From Microvirga sesbaniae (GTDB lineage: Bacteria; Pseudomonadota; Alphaproteobacteria; Rhizobiales; Beijerinckiaceae), in the NCBI RefSeq assembly GCF_025460805.1, contig NZ_JAMXFJ010000005.1, positions 1 to 43,540 on the forward strand: 43,540 nt of DNA, read 5' to 3'. Numbering within the stretch: position 1 is the first letter of the stretch; every line of letters begins with the position of its first letter. Positions 17,253-27,358 of this stretch are shown piece after piece. The notes under the pieces were generated by a model. That model did not search any database and was not told the origin of the DNA. It saw only the letters and a program-made list of their open reading frames with translations. A program made the position numbers and the translations under genes.

Positions 17253-17762
17253 ATGACCAGCGGCAAGGCAACAGATGGCGGGATCGACCGGTTCGAGCAG
17301 CCGGTGTTTTCGGCCGTGATCCGCCCGCACCGGTCCCTGAGCCCGCAGGGGTTCAGGATTGTCATGGTGCTGGTCTGCCTCGTCTCGGTGGTGGCGAGCC
17401 TGCCCTTCGTGATCATGGGCTTCTGGCCGGTCGCCGGCTTCTTCGGCCTCGATTTCCTCGGCCTCTACATCGCCTTCCGGGTCAGCTACCGCCAGGGGGA
17501 GGCCTTCGAACTCCTGGAGCTGACCCCGATCCGCCTCCTGTTCCGCAAGGTCAGTCCCCGCGGCGAGGTAAGGGACTGGCAGTTCAACCCGCTCTGGACC
17601 CGGCTCGACCGCCAGATCGACGACGAATACGGCATGCAGCACCTCTCCCTGACGTCCCGCAACAGGCAGGTCGAGATCGCCCGTGACCTGTCCCCGCCCG
17701 AACGCGAGACCCTGGCGGAGGCCCTCGGCCGGGCCCTGGCGGACGTGAAACGGGGTCATTGA
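17253..17762 (+). CDS. DUF2244 domain-containing membrane protein
   Basis: 169 residues with the DUF2244 layout: FSAVIRPHRSLSPQGFRIVM, two closely spaced hydrophobic helices (about 35-75, ending in GLDFLGLYIAF), then a soluble domain with ELLELTP, W-Q-F-NPLWTRL and a C-terminal SPPERETLAEALGRAL segment. The family is widespread in alphaproteobacteria with no assigned function and is often next to cytochrome or nth genes. The ATG is seven bases after a TATACT box; GAGG lies too close to the ATG for a standard ribosome site. Confidence 0.9.
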   Translation: MTSGKATDGGIDRFEQPVFSAVIRPHRSLSPQGFRIVMVLVCLVSVVASLPFVIMGFWPVAGFFGLDFLGLYIAFRVSYRQGEAFELLELTPIRLLFRKVSPRGEVRDWQFNPLWTRLDRQIDDEYGMQHLSLTSRNRQVEIARDLSPPERETLAEALGRALADVKRGH

Positions 17763-17910
17763 GACAACTCCAGCACCTGGAGGCCCGCAGCCGTTTGGCT
17801 GCGAGCCTGAAGCGGGATCGAGGGTGGCGAGAGGGGCGGGCCGCCTCGATGCCTGTGGGTGGGAGACGGACGAGCCGGACGGCCCCTCTCGCACGCACCC
17901 CACCCTCCCC

Positions 17911-17997
17911 GTCATGGCCGGGCTTGTCCCGGCCATCCCGATCGGAAGGGCGTGGCGCCTCTCGCATCGGGATCACCGGCACAAGGCCGGTGATGAC
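17911..17997 (+). repeat. Family-A REP element, copy 2
   Basis: Left arm GTCATGGCCGGG...CCGGCCATCCCGA; right arm GATCACCGGCACAAGGCCGGTGATGAC. Same orientation as copy 3, 77 bases downstream, making a tandem pair. Confidence 0.9.
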
Positions 17998-18074
17998 GGG
18001 GAGAGGTGGTCTGGGCCGGTGACAACACCCTCCCAGGTCATGGCAACCTCCGCCCTTCCTGCCACCCTCCCCAC

Positions 18075-18162
18075 GTCATGGCCGGGCCTGTCCCGGCCAT
18101 CCCGATGGTCCGAAGCGCCGCGCCCTTCCGATCGGGATCACCGGCACAAGGCCGGTGATGAC
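18075..18162 (+). repeat. Family-A REP element, copy 3
   Basis: Same two-arm structure and orientation as copy 2. The right arm is identical to that of copy 2 over GATCACCGGCACAAGG and beyond. The loop region between arms differs (GGTCCGAAGCGCCGCGCC). Confidence 0.9.
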
Positions 18163-18372
18163 GTGGAGGGGGACAGACCGGGCGGAAGGTGCCATGACGC
18201 GCGGACTTGGCCCAACGGGCGGAGGACGACGGAGCGGCCGCGGGATGGCGGCCGGGCGGCTGTCGGCGGCGTCCGATCCGGGGTTCAAAGGGCCCCGTGG
18301 AAAGGCGCGCGAGCGTCACAGAAATCGGGTGTCACCCCCCTGCCCGGCCCGCTAGGATGAGCGTCAATCAGG

Positions 18373-19287
18373 ATGACAGCCATGCTCGATACCTTGCGCG
18401 ACATCACCATCGAACCGGGCGCGATCACCGTGCCGGACGAGCCCCATTCCGACTACGAGCGGGTGCGCCGGATCATCGCGTTCATCTCGCAGCGCTGGCG
18501 CGACCAGCCCTCTCTGGAAGCCATCGCCGACCATGTGGGGCTCTCCACCACCCATGTGCACCATCTCTTCCGTCGCTGGGCGGGCCTGAGCCCGAAGGCC
18601 TTCCTGCAGGCCCTGACCCTCGACAACGCCAAGGCGCTGCTGGCCGATTCCGCCAGCGTGCTCGACGCCACCTACGAGGTCGGCCTGTCGGGACCGGCCC
18701 GGCTGCACGACCTGTTCGTCACCCATGAGGCCATGACGCCGGGGGACTACAAGGCGGGCGGACAGGGGCTGACCATGCGGTACGGCTTCCACCCCTCCCC
18801 CTTCGGCGAGGCGGTGCTGATCGCCACCGACCGGGGGCTGGCGGGCCTCGGCTTCGTCGATGACGGCGATCGGACGGCGGCGCTCGCGGACCTGACCCGC
18901 CGCTGGCCCAGGGCCACCTACCTGGAGGACGAGGCCGCCACCGCGCCGCTCGCCCGGCGCATCTTCAACCCGTCGCAATGGCAGGCGGAGCAGCCCCTGC
19001 GGGTGGTGCTGATCGGCACGGATTTCGAGGTGCGGGTCTGGCAGACCCTCCTGCGCATCCCCCGCGACCGGGCCACCACCTATTCCGACATCGCCCGCCA
19101 TATCGGCCGGCCCTCCGCATGCCGGGCTGTCGGCGCGGCGGTGGGCAAGAACCCGGTCTCCTTCGTGGTCCCCTGCCACCGGGTGCTCGGCCGCTCCGGA
19201 GCCCTGACCGGCTATCATTGGGGCCTGACCCGCAAGCAGGCGATCCTGGGCTGGGAGGCCGGGCAGGCCTTCGGCACGGCGGCTTGA
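18373..19287 (+). CDS. AraC-type HTH fused to O6-methylguanine-DNA methyltransferase (Ada-like, lacking the N-terminal domain)
   Basis: 304 residues. Residues about 25-120 are an AraC-type double helix-turn-helix (LEAIADHVGLSTTHVHHLFRRWAGLSPKAF). From about 130 is the methyltransferase ribonuclease-like and catalytic domain, with the alkyl-acceptor Cys268 in VVPCHRV and the RAVGAAVGKNP helix. The Cys-rich N-terminal phosphotriester-repair domain of E. coli Ada is absent, so methyl-phosphotriester sensing as in Ada is not expected. It should repair O6-alkylguanine and may regulate transcription. Alternative ATG at 18382. Not clustered with alkB, which is 9 kb away. Confidence 0.9.
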   Translation: MTAMLDTLRDITIEPGAITVPDEPHSDYERVRRIIAFISQRWRDQPSLEAIADHVGLSTTHVHHLFRRWAGLSPKAFLQALTLDNAKALLADSASVLDATYEVGLSGPARLHDLFVTHEAMTPGDYKAGGQGLTMRYGFHPSPFGEAVLIATDRGLAGLGFVDDGDRTAALADLTRRWPRATYLEDEAATAPLARRIFNPSQWQAEQPLRVVLIGTDFEVRVWQTLLRIPRDRATTYSDIARHIGRPSACRAVGAAVGKNPVSFVVPCHRVLGRSGALTGYHWGLTRKQAILGWEAGQAFGTAA

Positions 19288-19337
19288 AGCATTAGACGGA
19301 CCCGGGACATCCGTCCTCGGCCGCGCCGCACGCCGCC

Positions 19338-19730
19338 TCAGGGGCTGCCCCGGAGACTCATGGCGCCGGACTCGCGCCGCGACAGGGCCGCGGTGCTCGG
19401 CGGCAGCACCGCGCATTGGGTGACGTGGAACACGCTGTTGTCGACCTTCTGGTAGGCGCGCCCGCACCAATGCCCCCCGCCGGTCTGGCCGGTGTCGCCG
19501 AGCAGGGCCCGGTACTGGATCGTGTAGCCCGGCACCTCGACCCATTCGCCGTCGACCAGCATCTCGACGCCCGTCGGGGTCACCCGGTAGGGCGCCGGCC
19601 GGCAATCCTGGTCGTTGCAGCAGCTGTTGCCCCATGAATCGGTCAGATGCGAGTAGATGTCGTGGGACCAGGCCGGAAGGCTCCCGGCCAACAGGAGAAG
19701 GATCGCGGAAAGGGAAAGCCTGGTCGACAT
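19338..19730 (-). CDS. Small secreted Cys-containing protein, function unknown
   Basis: 130 residues with a clear signal peptide (MSTRLSLSAILLLLAGSLPAWS, cleavage likely before H23). The mature part opens HDIYSHLTDSWGNSCCNDQDCRPAPY and later has GGGHWCGRAY and FHVTQCAVLPP, so five Cys residues suit disulfides in the periplasm. This layout (D-x-Y...CC...DC) is one I associate with conserved hypothetical proteins of rhizobia; no function is known. It converges on the MGMT gene. Confidence 0.8.
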   Translation of the reverse strand: MSTRLSLSAILLLLAGSLPAWSHDIYSHLTDSWGNSCCNDQDCRPAPYRVTPTGVEMLVDGEWVEVPGYTIQYRALLGDTGQTGGGHWCGRAYQKVDNSVFHVTQCAVLPPSTAALSRRESGAMSLRGSP

Positions 19731-19939
19731 GGGCCGCTTCCATGAAGGCAGGGGGACGGCGCTCGCCAGGGCGCCGAGCGAACGCCACGGAGGCTCATCT
19801 TAGCGCAGGAGCGGACCCGGACACCAGGGGTGAGCCCCTCCGGTCATCACCGGGACGGGCCCGGCTATGACGTGGGAGGTCCATCGGCAGGACGGGAACC
19901 CCGCCTCCGTGCGGTTCTGGCTGCAGGTCTATGGCGTCC
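19731..19939. other. Gene-free gap between secreted protein and GFA genes
   Basis: 209 bases. Apart from one partial family-A REP hairpin at 19843-19871 I see no coding frame and no clear promoter. Confidence 0.5.
19843..19871. repeat. Partial family-A REP (single hairpin)
   Basis: GTCATCACCGGGACGGGCCCGGCTATGAC resembles the two ends of a family-A element joined directly, leaving one hairpin. It probably arose by deletion between the two arms. Confidence 0.6.
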
Positions 19940-20377
19940 TCACCGGGAAACAGGCGGGCTCTCCTCGGGCTCCCTCGGGAATTGCCGGCTGCCCTCGGGG
20001 ATGACCACGCCCTTGAGCTTGCGCGAGGTCCAGATGTGGACGGCGCCGGTCAGGTCGACCGGCTCGTCGAGGGACCCGCCCTTGATGCTGATCTCGTCCT
20101 CCCGCTCCCGGTCCCCATGCCAGACCCGCGACCCGCAATCCGGGCAGAAGAAGCAGGTCAGGGTTCCGCCGCTGTCGGTCGCCCGGGTCCAATGGCCGAG
20201 CCCGCCGGACAGGAGCCTGACCTCGGCGCTGCGGGCCGCGACCGAGACCCCGAAGGCCGAGGCCGACTGCTTCTGGCACTCCCGGCAGTGGCAGACATAG
20301 ATCTCGCGCGGCTCGCCGGTCAGCTCGTACCGCACCTGGCCGCACTGGCAGCCGCCCTTGAGGGAATAGGCTTCCAT
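19940..20377 (-). CDS. GFA-family zinc-binding protein (CENP-V/GFA domain)
   Basis: 145 residues with the Gfa zinc-binding pattern: GGCQCGQVRYEL (residues 8-19), CHCRECQKQSASAFG (about 30-44) and CFFCPDCGSRVW (about 75). This is one compact CENP-V/GFA domain. The family name comes from a Paracoccus protein that speeds glutathione-formaldehyde adduct formation; most members, including this one, have no proven activity. Start ATG at 20377 with GAGAGGAACG upstream on the minus strand. Stands alone, divergent from dnaK. Confidence 0.9.
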   Translation of the reverse strand: MEAYSLKGGCQCGQVRYELTGEPREIYVCHCRECQKQSASAFGVSVAARSAEVRLLSGGLGHWTRATDSGGTLTCFFCPDCGSRVWHGDREREDEISIKGGSLDEPVDLTGAVHIWTSRKLKGVVIPEGSRQFPREPEESPPVSR

Positions 20378-20563
20378 GATCGTTCCTCTCCTCGCCGTCA
20401 GGCAGAGATAGCGCGGACGATCCCGCCGTCGCCCTCCTGCCGTAACGACATATCCTGAGCCGTCTCATAGTTCGGCTGGCGTCGGGCCGGCAAGCTCCGC
20501 CATGGCAGCCATGCAACAGGGGCGGACTCCGACGAAATGAGGCAATCTGGCTGCGAGGATTGT

Positions 20564-20592
20564 CTTGCAGCGTCGAAAACCCCTTCTTATAT
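20564..20592 (+). promoter_or_regulatory. RpoH (sigma-32) type promoter of dnaK
   Basis: CTTG (20564-20567), 18 bases, then CTTATAT (20586-20592), matching the alphaproteobacterial heat-shock consensus CTTG-N17/18-CYTATnT. It predicts a start site near 20600 and a leader of about 115 bases before dnaK. The leader includes a GCCGAGC/GCTCGGC hairpin (20664-20687). Confidence 0.75.
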
Positions 20593-20715
20593 CAGCGCCA
20601 GCATGGGGAACGGCTCGGGTTGGGCCGCCCCCGGCAAGTCAGTCATCAACATGTAAGCCATGGGCCGAGCTGCTTTCAGGGCTCGGCGGTCTGCTTGAAA
20701 GTGAGGGATCCCGCC

Positions 20716-22632
<1,917 letters not shown>

Positions 22633-22657
22633 GACGATGGCCCTTCTCTGACGAATC

Positions 22658-22689
22658 CGGCACCCGGTTTCATGACCGGGTGCCGTTTT
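22658..22689 (+). terminator. Rho-independent terminator after dnaK
   Basis: A perfect 10-bp GC-rich stem, CGGCACCCGG with CCGGGTGCCG, an 8-base loop and a following TTTT, 25 bases after the dnaK stop. It implies that dnaJ can be transcribed separately or by partial read-through. Confidence 0.85.
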
Positions 22690-22752
22690 CATGAAACGAG
22701 CTTCAAAACATCCATGACCGATCGAACGACCGCTTCTTCGCACGATGCGCTT

Positions 22753-22864
22753 GAGCATCGGACCCAAAAGTGGACACCACTTTTGGGATCGACCCGATGC
22801 TCCAGCTCCTGGCCGGCGCATCGTTCCTCACGGAAAACCGGACCCACTTTTCCGTACGATGCGC
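22753..22864 (+). repeat. Family-B composite repeat (two palindromes) before dnaJ
   Basis: First palindrome 22753-22802: GAGCATCGG...CCGATGCTC with an inner CCCAAAAGTGG/CCACTTTTGGG stem. Second palindrome 22816-22864: GCGCATCGT...ACGATGCGC with inner CGGAAAA/TTTTCCG. The same two-part structure is found at 34961-35069, and in reverse order at 24122-24222. Confidence 0.85.
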
Positions 22865-22957
22865 TGGCAAAGGCTTCCGGAGCCTTTTCCCGTGCAGCGC
22901 AGGCGAAACGATCCGGCAGAATGACGGAGCGGCCCACCGCTCCGAGGGGCGCCTGAC

Positions 22958-24100
22958 ATGTCCAAGCGCGATTATTACGAGGTTCTCGGCGTCTCGCGGA
23001 CCGCCACGGAAGCGGAGATGAAATCCGCCTTCCGCAAGCTCGCGATGCAGTATCACCCGGACCGCAACCCGGGCGATCACGAGGCCGAGGTCAAGTTCAA
23101 GGAGCTGAACGAGGCCTATCAGACCCTGTCCGACGGCCAGAAGCGCGCGGCCTACGACCGCTTCGGCCATGCGGCCTTCGCCAATGGCAGCGGGCCCGGC
23201 GGCCCGGGCTTCGGCGGCGACTTCTCCGACTTCATGTCGGACATCTTCGAGAATTTCTTCGGCGAGGCCGGGCGCGGCGGGCGCGGGCGCGGCACCGGCG
23301 GGCGCGAGCGCGGCGCCGACATGCGCTACAACCTCGAGATCTCCCTGGACGAGGCCTTCAACGGCAAGACCGCCGAACTGAAGATCCCGACCTCGATCAC
23401 CTGCGAGTCCTGCTCGGGCTCCGGCGCGAAGCCGGGCTCCAAGCCCAAGGCCTGCCCGACCTGCGGGGGCGCCGGCCGGGTCCGGGCGACGCAGGGGTTC
23501 TTCTCCATCGAGCGCACCTGCCCCAACTGCCACGGACGCGGCGAGGTCATCGACGATCCCTGCGCCCAGTGCGGCGGCGCGGGCCGGGTCACCCGGGAGC
23601 GCACGCTCTCGGTCAACATCCCGGCGGGTGTCGAGGACGGCACGCGCATCCGGCTCGCCGGCGAAGGCGAGGCCGGCCTGCGCGGCGGGCCCGCGGGCGA
23701 TCTCTACATCTTCCTGTCCCTGAAGCCCCATCCGTTCTACCAGCGCGACGGGGCGGACCTGTTCTGCCGGGTGCCGATCTCCATGGTGACGGCGGCGCTG
23801 GGCGGCGAGTTCAGTGTGCCGACCCTGAGCGGCGCCGACGCCCTCGTGAAGGTGCCCGAGGGGACCCAGACCGGCAAGCAGTTCCGCCTGAAGGGCAAGG
23901 GCATGCCGGTGCTGCGCTCGCGGGACGTGGGCGACCTCTACATCCAGGTCGTTGTGGAAACCCCGCAGAAGCTCACCAAGCGCCAGCGCGAGCTCCTGAT
24001 GGAGTTCGATCAGGAGTGCTCCAAGGAAAACCATCCTGAAAGTTCGGGATTTTTCTCGCGCTTCCGGGAGTTTATCGATGGCTTGGGCGGATCAACTTAA
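22958..24100 (+). CDS. dnaJ: Molecular chaperone DnaJ (Hsp40)
   Basis: 380 residues. The J domain includes YHPDRNPGD (HPD motif near 33-35), then a Gly/Phe-rich linker ([19 protein letters not shown]). Four CxxCxGxG-type zinc repeats follow ([32 protein letters not shown]), then the C-terminal substrate-binding domain. It stimulates DnaK ATPase. Start ATG at 22958, with a GGAGCGG/CCGCTCC hairpin (22926-22943) and GAGGGG immediately upstream. Separated from dnaK by a terminator and a family-B repeat, which is unusual spacing for this operon. Confidence 0.98.
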   Translation: MSKRDYYEVLGVSRTATEAEMKSAFRKLAMQYHPDRNPGDHEAEVKFKELNEAYQTLSDGQKRAAYDRFGHAAFANGSGPGGPGFGGDFSDFMSDIFENFFGEAGRGGRGRGTGGRERGADMRYNLEISLDEAFNGKTAELKIPTSITCESCSGSGAKPGSKPKACPTCGGAGRVRATQGFFSIERTCPNCHGRGEVIDDPCAQCGGAGRVTRERTLSVNIPAGVEDGTRIRLAGEGEAGLRGGPAGDLYIFLSLKPHPFYQRDGADLFCRVPISMVTAALGGEFSVPTLSGADALVKVPEGTQTGKQFRLKGKGMPVLRSRDVGDLYIQVVVETPQKLTKRQRELLMEFDQECSKENHPESSGFFSRFREFIDGLGGST

Positions 24101-24121
24101 CTGGACGGTCGTTTTCCTCAA

Positions 24122-24222
24122 CGCATCGTGCGGAAAAGGCGGATCCGGTTTTTCCGCTCTAGACGATGCGCACGTTAAATGAGAAGCATCGGACCCGGAC
24201 GTGGCTTCCACGTCCGGGTCCG
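24122..24222 (-). repeat. Family-B composite repeat in reverse orientation, dnaJ-pmtA gap
   Basis: 24122-24170 pairs CGCATCGT with ACGATGCG around CGGAAAA/TTTTTCCG. 24190-24222 is a perfect 15-bp stem (CGGACCCGGACGTGG with CCACGTCCGGGTCCG, loop CTT). The order of the two palindromes is the opposite of that at 22753 and 34961, so this copy is inverted. It may act as a 3' hairpin for dnaJ. Confidence 0.75.
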
Positions 24223-24276
24223 AGGCTTCGGGGTTCTAAACAGCCAGCGTGATGCGCCGCGCAAGGGGTCTTCTCA

Positions 24277-24900
24277 GTGCACCAGTCGTTCCAACGGCCC
24301 ACCGCCCGGAAAATTCCCCTCAAGAAGGATCGCTTCGCTGACGAAGCCCGCTTCCTGAGATCCTGGCTCGAGCGGCCGCTCGTCGTGGGAGCGGTCACGC
24401 CCTCCGGCAAGATCCTGGCGCGGACCATGGCGTCCTTCGTCGATCCTCGCATCCCCGGCCCCGTCATCGAGCTCGGCCCGGGCACCGGCCCGGTGACCGA
24501 TGCCCTGATCCGGCGCGGGGTGGCTCAGGAGCGGCTCGTCCTCATCGAGTACAATCCCGAGTTCTGCCAGCTCCTGAAGCGCCGCTTCCCGAAGGCGACG
24601 ATCATCCAGGGCGATGCCTACGACCTCAAGGAAACCCTCGGCGACATCCTGAAGGAGCCGGCGGCCGCCACCGTGTCGAGCCTGCCGCTCTTCACCAAGC
24701 CCATGGACCAGCGCCTGGAGCTCCTGGAGACCGCCCAGGGCCTGATGCATCCGAGCGCGCCTTTCATCCAGTTCACCTACGCGGTGGTGCCGCCGATCCC
24801 GGCGCGGTCGCCGCATTACCGGTCCAAAGCCTCCAACCGGATCTGGCGCAACCTGCCCCCGGCCCGGGTCTGGGTCTACAACAAGGTCAACCATCCATGA
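24277..24900 (+). CDS. pmtA: Phospholipid N-methyltransferase PmtA
   Basis: 207-residue class I SAM-dependent methyltransferase. The SAM-binding motif I is [15 protein letters not shown] (around residue 65), motif [12 protein letters not shown], and the substrate-side segment [14 protein letters not shown] is typical of the rhizobial PmtA group, which methylates phosphatidylethanolamine to phosphatidylcholine. Start is GTG (24277) with AAGGGG eight bases upstream. Its stop overlaps the pyrF start as ATGA. The neighbourhood dnaK-dnaJ-pmtA-pyrF matches what I recall from Sinorhizobium. Family-level naming is solid; exact substrate range is inferred. Confidence 0.88.
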   Translation: MHQSFQRPTARKIPLKKDRFADEARFLRSWLERPLVVGAVTPSGKILARTMASFVDPRIPGPVIELGPGTGPVTDALIRRGVAQERLVLIEYNPEFCQLLKRRFPKATIIQGDAYDLKETLGDILKEPAAATVSSLPLFTKPMDQRLELLETAQGLMHPSAPFIQFTYAVVPPIPARSPHYRSKASNRIWRNLPPARVWVYNKVNHP

Positions 24901-25637
24901 GCGCCGCGATGTCTCTTCCGACGAATCCCGTTCCCGCAGGAGACATTCGCGACAAGCTCATCATCGGCCTCGACCTCCCGTCCGTGGAAGAGGCCCGCGC
25001 CGTCGTCGAGCGCATCGGCGAGGCCGGCACCTTCTACAAGATCGGCTACCAGCTCGCCTATGCGGGCGGCTTCGAATTCGCCCGCGAGCTGATCGGCCAG
25101 GGCAAGAAGGTCTTCCTCGACCTCAAGCTCCACGACATCGGCAACACCGTGGAGGAAGGCGTCCGCTCGGTGGCGCGCCTCGGCGTCACGTTCCTGACCG
25201 TCCACGCCTATCCCCAGACCATGCGGGCGGCGGTGGCCGGGAAGGCCGGCTCCTCCCTCAGGATCCTCGCCGTGACCGTGCTCACGTCCTACGACGACAA
25301 CGATCTCGCCGAGGCGGGCTATGCTCCCGGGCCGGCCGCCGACCTCGTCGCCCGCCGGGCCGGACAGGCGCGCGATCTCGGCATCGACGGCATCGTCTGC
25401 GCGGCGACGGAAGCCGAGCGCGTGCGCACGGTCGTCGGGCCCGACCGGCTCATCGTCACGCCGGGCATTCGGCCCGCGGGCGCGGACGCGGGCGATCAGA
25501 AGCGCGTCGTGACGCCCGCCGAGGGGATCCGGCTCGGCGCCGACCACCTGGTGGTGGCTCGTCCCATCGTCAAAGCGGCCAATCCGCGTGCCGCCGCGGA
25601 AGCGATTGTCCGGGAAATCGCCGGCGTGAAGGCTTGA
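24897..25637 (+). CDS. pyrF: Orotidine 5'-phosphate decarboxylase
   Basis: 246-residue TIM-barrel enzyme making UMP from OMP, the last step of pyrimidine synthesis. Motifs: LIIGLDLPS near residue 22, the catalytic cluster [13 protein letters not shown] (D-x-K-x-x-D), VTVHAYP, and VTPGIRP near the C-terminal phosphate site. It overlaps pmtA by four bases (ATGA), so the two are translationally coupled. A second possible start is Met5 (MSLPTNP), nine to twelve bases downstream. Confidence 0.96.
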   Translation: MSAAMSLPTNPVPAGDIRDKLIIGLDLPSVEEARAVVERIGEAGTFYKIGYQLAYAGGFEFARELIGQGKKVFLDLKLHDIGNTVEEGVRSVARLGVTFLTVHAYPQTMRAAVAGKAGSSLRILAVTVLTSYDDNDLAEAGYAPGPAADLVARRAGQARDLGIDGIVCAATEAERVRTVVGPDRLIVTPGIRPAGADAGDQKRVVTPAEGIRLGADHLVVARPIVKAANPRAAAEAIVREIAGVKA

Positions 25638-25691
25638 CGCTCGGACGCCTCTGGCGTTCGCTGCGCGTCCCGTCAATCGAGAGGAGCGCCC

Positions 25692-25979
25692 ATGCCCAAA
25701 GGCTATGTCATTGCCCGCGTGACCGTCACGAACCCCGAAGCCTACGCGGAATACGCCAAGGGCGCCACGGAGGCGATCCGCCAGTATGGCGGGCGGCCGC
25801 TGGTGCGCGGCGGCGCCTACGAGGCGCTCGAGGGCGAGGCGCGCGCCCGCAACGTGGTGATCGAGTTCGACTCGGTGGAGCAGGCCCGGACCTATTACCA
25901 CTCGCCGGAATACCAGGTGGCCAAGGCCAAGCGCGAAGGCGCCTGCGTGGCGGAATTCGTTCTCGTGGAAGGAGCCTGA
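25692..25979 (+). CDS. DUF1330 domain protein, copy 1
   Basis: 95 residues, a single DUF1330 (dimeric alpha-beta barrel) domain: KGYVIARVTVTNPEAYAEY, GGRPLVRGGAYEALEGEARARN, VVIEFDSVEQA and SPEYQVAKAKREG. GAGGAG precedes the ATG. The next gene, four bases downstream, is a paralogue. The family is common in soil proteobacteria and has no established activity; the fold can be enzymatic or ligand-binding. It lies after pyrF with 54 bases between. Confidence 0.9.
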   Translation: MPKGYVIARVTVTNPEAYAEYAKGATEAIRQYGGRPLVRGGAYEALEGEARARNVVIEFDSVEQARTYYHSPEYQVAKAKREGACVAEFVLVEGA

Positions 25980-25983
25980 AGCG

Positions 25984-26286
25984 ATGAAGGGCTATTGGAT
26001 CGGCCGCGTCGATGTCTCGAATCCCGACGCCTACCAGAACTACGTGAGGGCCAATGCGGTCCCGTTCGCCAAATACGGCGCCCGCTTCCTGGTGCGCGGC
26101 GGCGCCTATCGGGTCGCCGAGGGCGCGGCCCGCGCCCGCAACGTGGTGATCGAGTTTCCGACCTACGAGGCGGCCCTGGAATGCTGGGACTCGCCCGAAT
26201 ATCAGGCGGCAAAGGCCGAGCGCGACGGCCATGCGGTGGCCGACATCATCATCATCGAGGCCTATGAGGGCCCGCAGCCGGGTTAG
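25984..26286 (+). CDS. DUF1330 domain protein, copy 2 (tandem paralogue)
   Basis: 100 residues, aligned end to end with copy 1: both share KGY-I-RV-V-NP-AY, LVRGGAY, EG-ARARNVVIEF and SPEYQ-AKA-R-G. The C-terminus is slightly longer (EAYEGPQPG). GGAG nine bases before the ATG. The pair presumably arose by tandem duplication and may form a heteromer. A family-A REP begins five bases after the stop. Confidence 0.9.
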   Translation: MKGYWIGRVDVSNPDAYQNYVRANAVPFAKYGARFLVRGGAYRVAEGAARARNVVIEFPTYEAALECWDSPEYQAAKAERDGHAVADIIIIEAYEGPQPG

Positions 26287-26291
26287 TGCCC

Positions 26292-26379
26292 GTCATGGCC
26301 GGGCCTGTCCCGGCCATCCCGCTCGTCCGAAGCGCCGAGCTTTCCGGACCGGGATCACCGGCACGAGGCCGGTGATGAC
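26292..26379 (+). repeat. Family-A REP element, copy 4
   Basis: Left arm GTCATGGCCGGGCCTGTCCC-GGCCATCCCG, right arm GGGATCACCGGCACGAGG-CCGGTGATGAC. It sits directly downstream of the second DUF1330 gene. Confidence 0.9.
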
Positions 26380-26505
26380 GTGACGGGGCTGCATTCGTCG
26401 CCCCGGACTTGCCGGTCGCGGGGCGAGGTCGGGAGAACAACCTCGACGCTTCTCAGCCCCACCCGAAGCGGCTATACCCGGAGCCCGTAACAGCAGGAGA
26501 GCGGC

Positions 26506-27321
26506 ATGAGCGAGATGCGACTCGTCGTGGTGGGCGCAGCCGGACGCATGGGGCGCATGCTCATCAAGACCGTGGCCGAGACCGAGGGCTGCACCCTCGT
26601 CGGCGCCATCGAGCGGGAGGGCTCCCCGGCGCTCGGGCACGACGCCGGTCTGCTCGCCGGCATCGGGCTGCTCGACGTGGACGTGACCGACGATCCGCTC
26701 GCCGTCTTCGCCCAGGCCGACGGCGTCCTCGACTTCACCGCGCCCGCCGCCACGACGGCCTTCGCGGCCCTCGCCGCACAGGCGCGCATCGTCCACGTGA
26801 TCGGCACCACCGGCCTGCAGGAGGCCGATTTCGTCAGGCTGGAGGCGGCCGCGCGCCATGCGCGCATCGTCCAGTCCGGCAACATGTCGCTCGGCGTGAA
26901 CCTGCTCGCCGGCCTCGTGCGCAAAGTGGCCGCGACGCTGGGCGAGGATTTCGACATCGAGATTCTGGAGATGCACCACCGCATGAAGGTGGATGCGCCC
27001 TCGGGCACCGCGCTGCTCCTGGGCGAAGCCGCCGCCGAGGGGCGACAGATTTCCCTGAAGGAGCGTTCCGTGCGCAGCCGCGACGGGCATACCGGCGCCC
27101 GCACGCCCGGCGATATCGGTTTTGCGACGCTTCGCGGGGGGTCTGTGGTCGGCGAGCATTCGGTGATCTTCGCCGGCCAGGGCGAGCGCCTGGAGCTGGC
27201 GCACCGGGCCGAGGACCGGAGCATCTTCGCCCGCGGGGCCGTCAGGGCCGCGCTTTGGGGCTTCGACAAGAAGCCCGGCTATTACACCATGGCCAATGTC
27301 CTTGGCCTCGATCGGCTCTAA
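26506..27321 (+). CDS. dapB: 4-hydroxy-tetrahydrodipicolinate reductase
   Basis: 271 residues, typical DapB length. The N-terminal Rossmann motif is [12 protein letters not shown], followed by [16 protein letters not shown], and the catalytic segment [24 protein letters not shown], which carries the His-His and Lys of the active site. It makes tetrahydrodipicolinate for lysine and meso-diaminopimelate (cell wall). CAGGAGAG precedes the ATG. The neighbour gpmA starts 37 bases after the stop. Confidence 0.97.
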   Translation: MSEMRLVVVGAAGRMGRMLIKTVAETEGCTLVGAIEREGSPALGHDAGLLAGIGLLDVDVTDDPLAVFAQADGVLDFTAPAATTAFAALAAQARIVHVIGTTGLQEADFVRLEAAARHARIVQSGNMSLGVNLLAGLVRKVAATLGEDFDIEILEMHHRMKVDAPSGTALLLGEAAAEGRQISLKERSVRSRDGHTGARTPGDIGFATLRGGSVVGEHSVIFAGQGERLELAHRAEDRSIFARGAVRAALWGFDKKPGYYTMANVLGLDRL

Positions 27322-27358
27322 ATCACGCCCCACCCTACTTTTTCGGAGACGCCGCGAC

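Larger units (their letters stand above)
17763..18372. other. 610-base gene-free stretch with two REP elements
   Basis: Between DUF2244 and the AraC-MGMT gene I see two complete family-A REP elements (17911-17997 and 18075-18162) separated by 77 bases, and a degenerate partial arm near 18014-18045. No convincing coding frame lies here. GTGTCA (18329-18334) with TAGGAT (18353-18358), 18 bases apart, is a possible promoter for the downstream gene. Confidence 0.7.

Noticed and set aside
17824..18360. 178-codon frame between DUF2244 and the MGMT gene
   Set aside because: Its sequence is translation of the two REP elements and flanking low-complexity DNA.
20564..20592. CIRCE operator upstream of dnaK
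   Set aside because: No TTAGCACTC-N9-GAGTGCTAA inverted repeat is present; the promoter instead fits the RpoH type.
22672..22956. Possible small gene before dnaJ containing a TFGIDPM-type peptide
   Set aside because: The frame is entirely the family-B repeat plus terminator; no ribosome site and no sequence beyond repeat.
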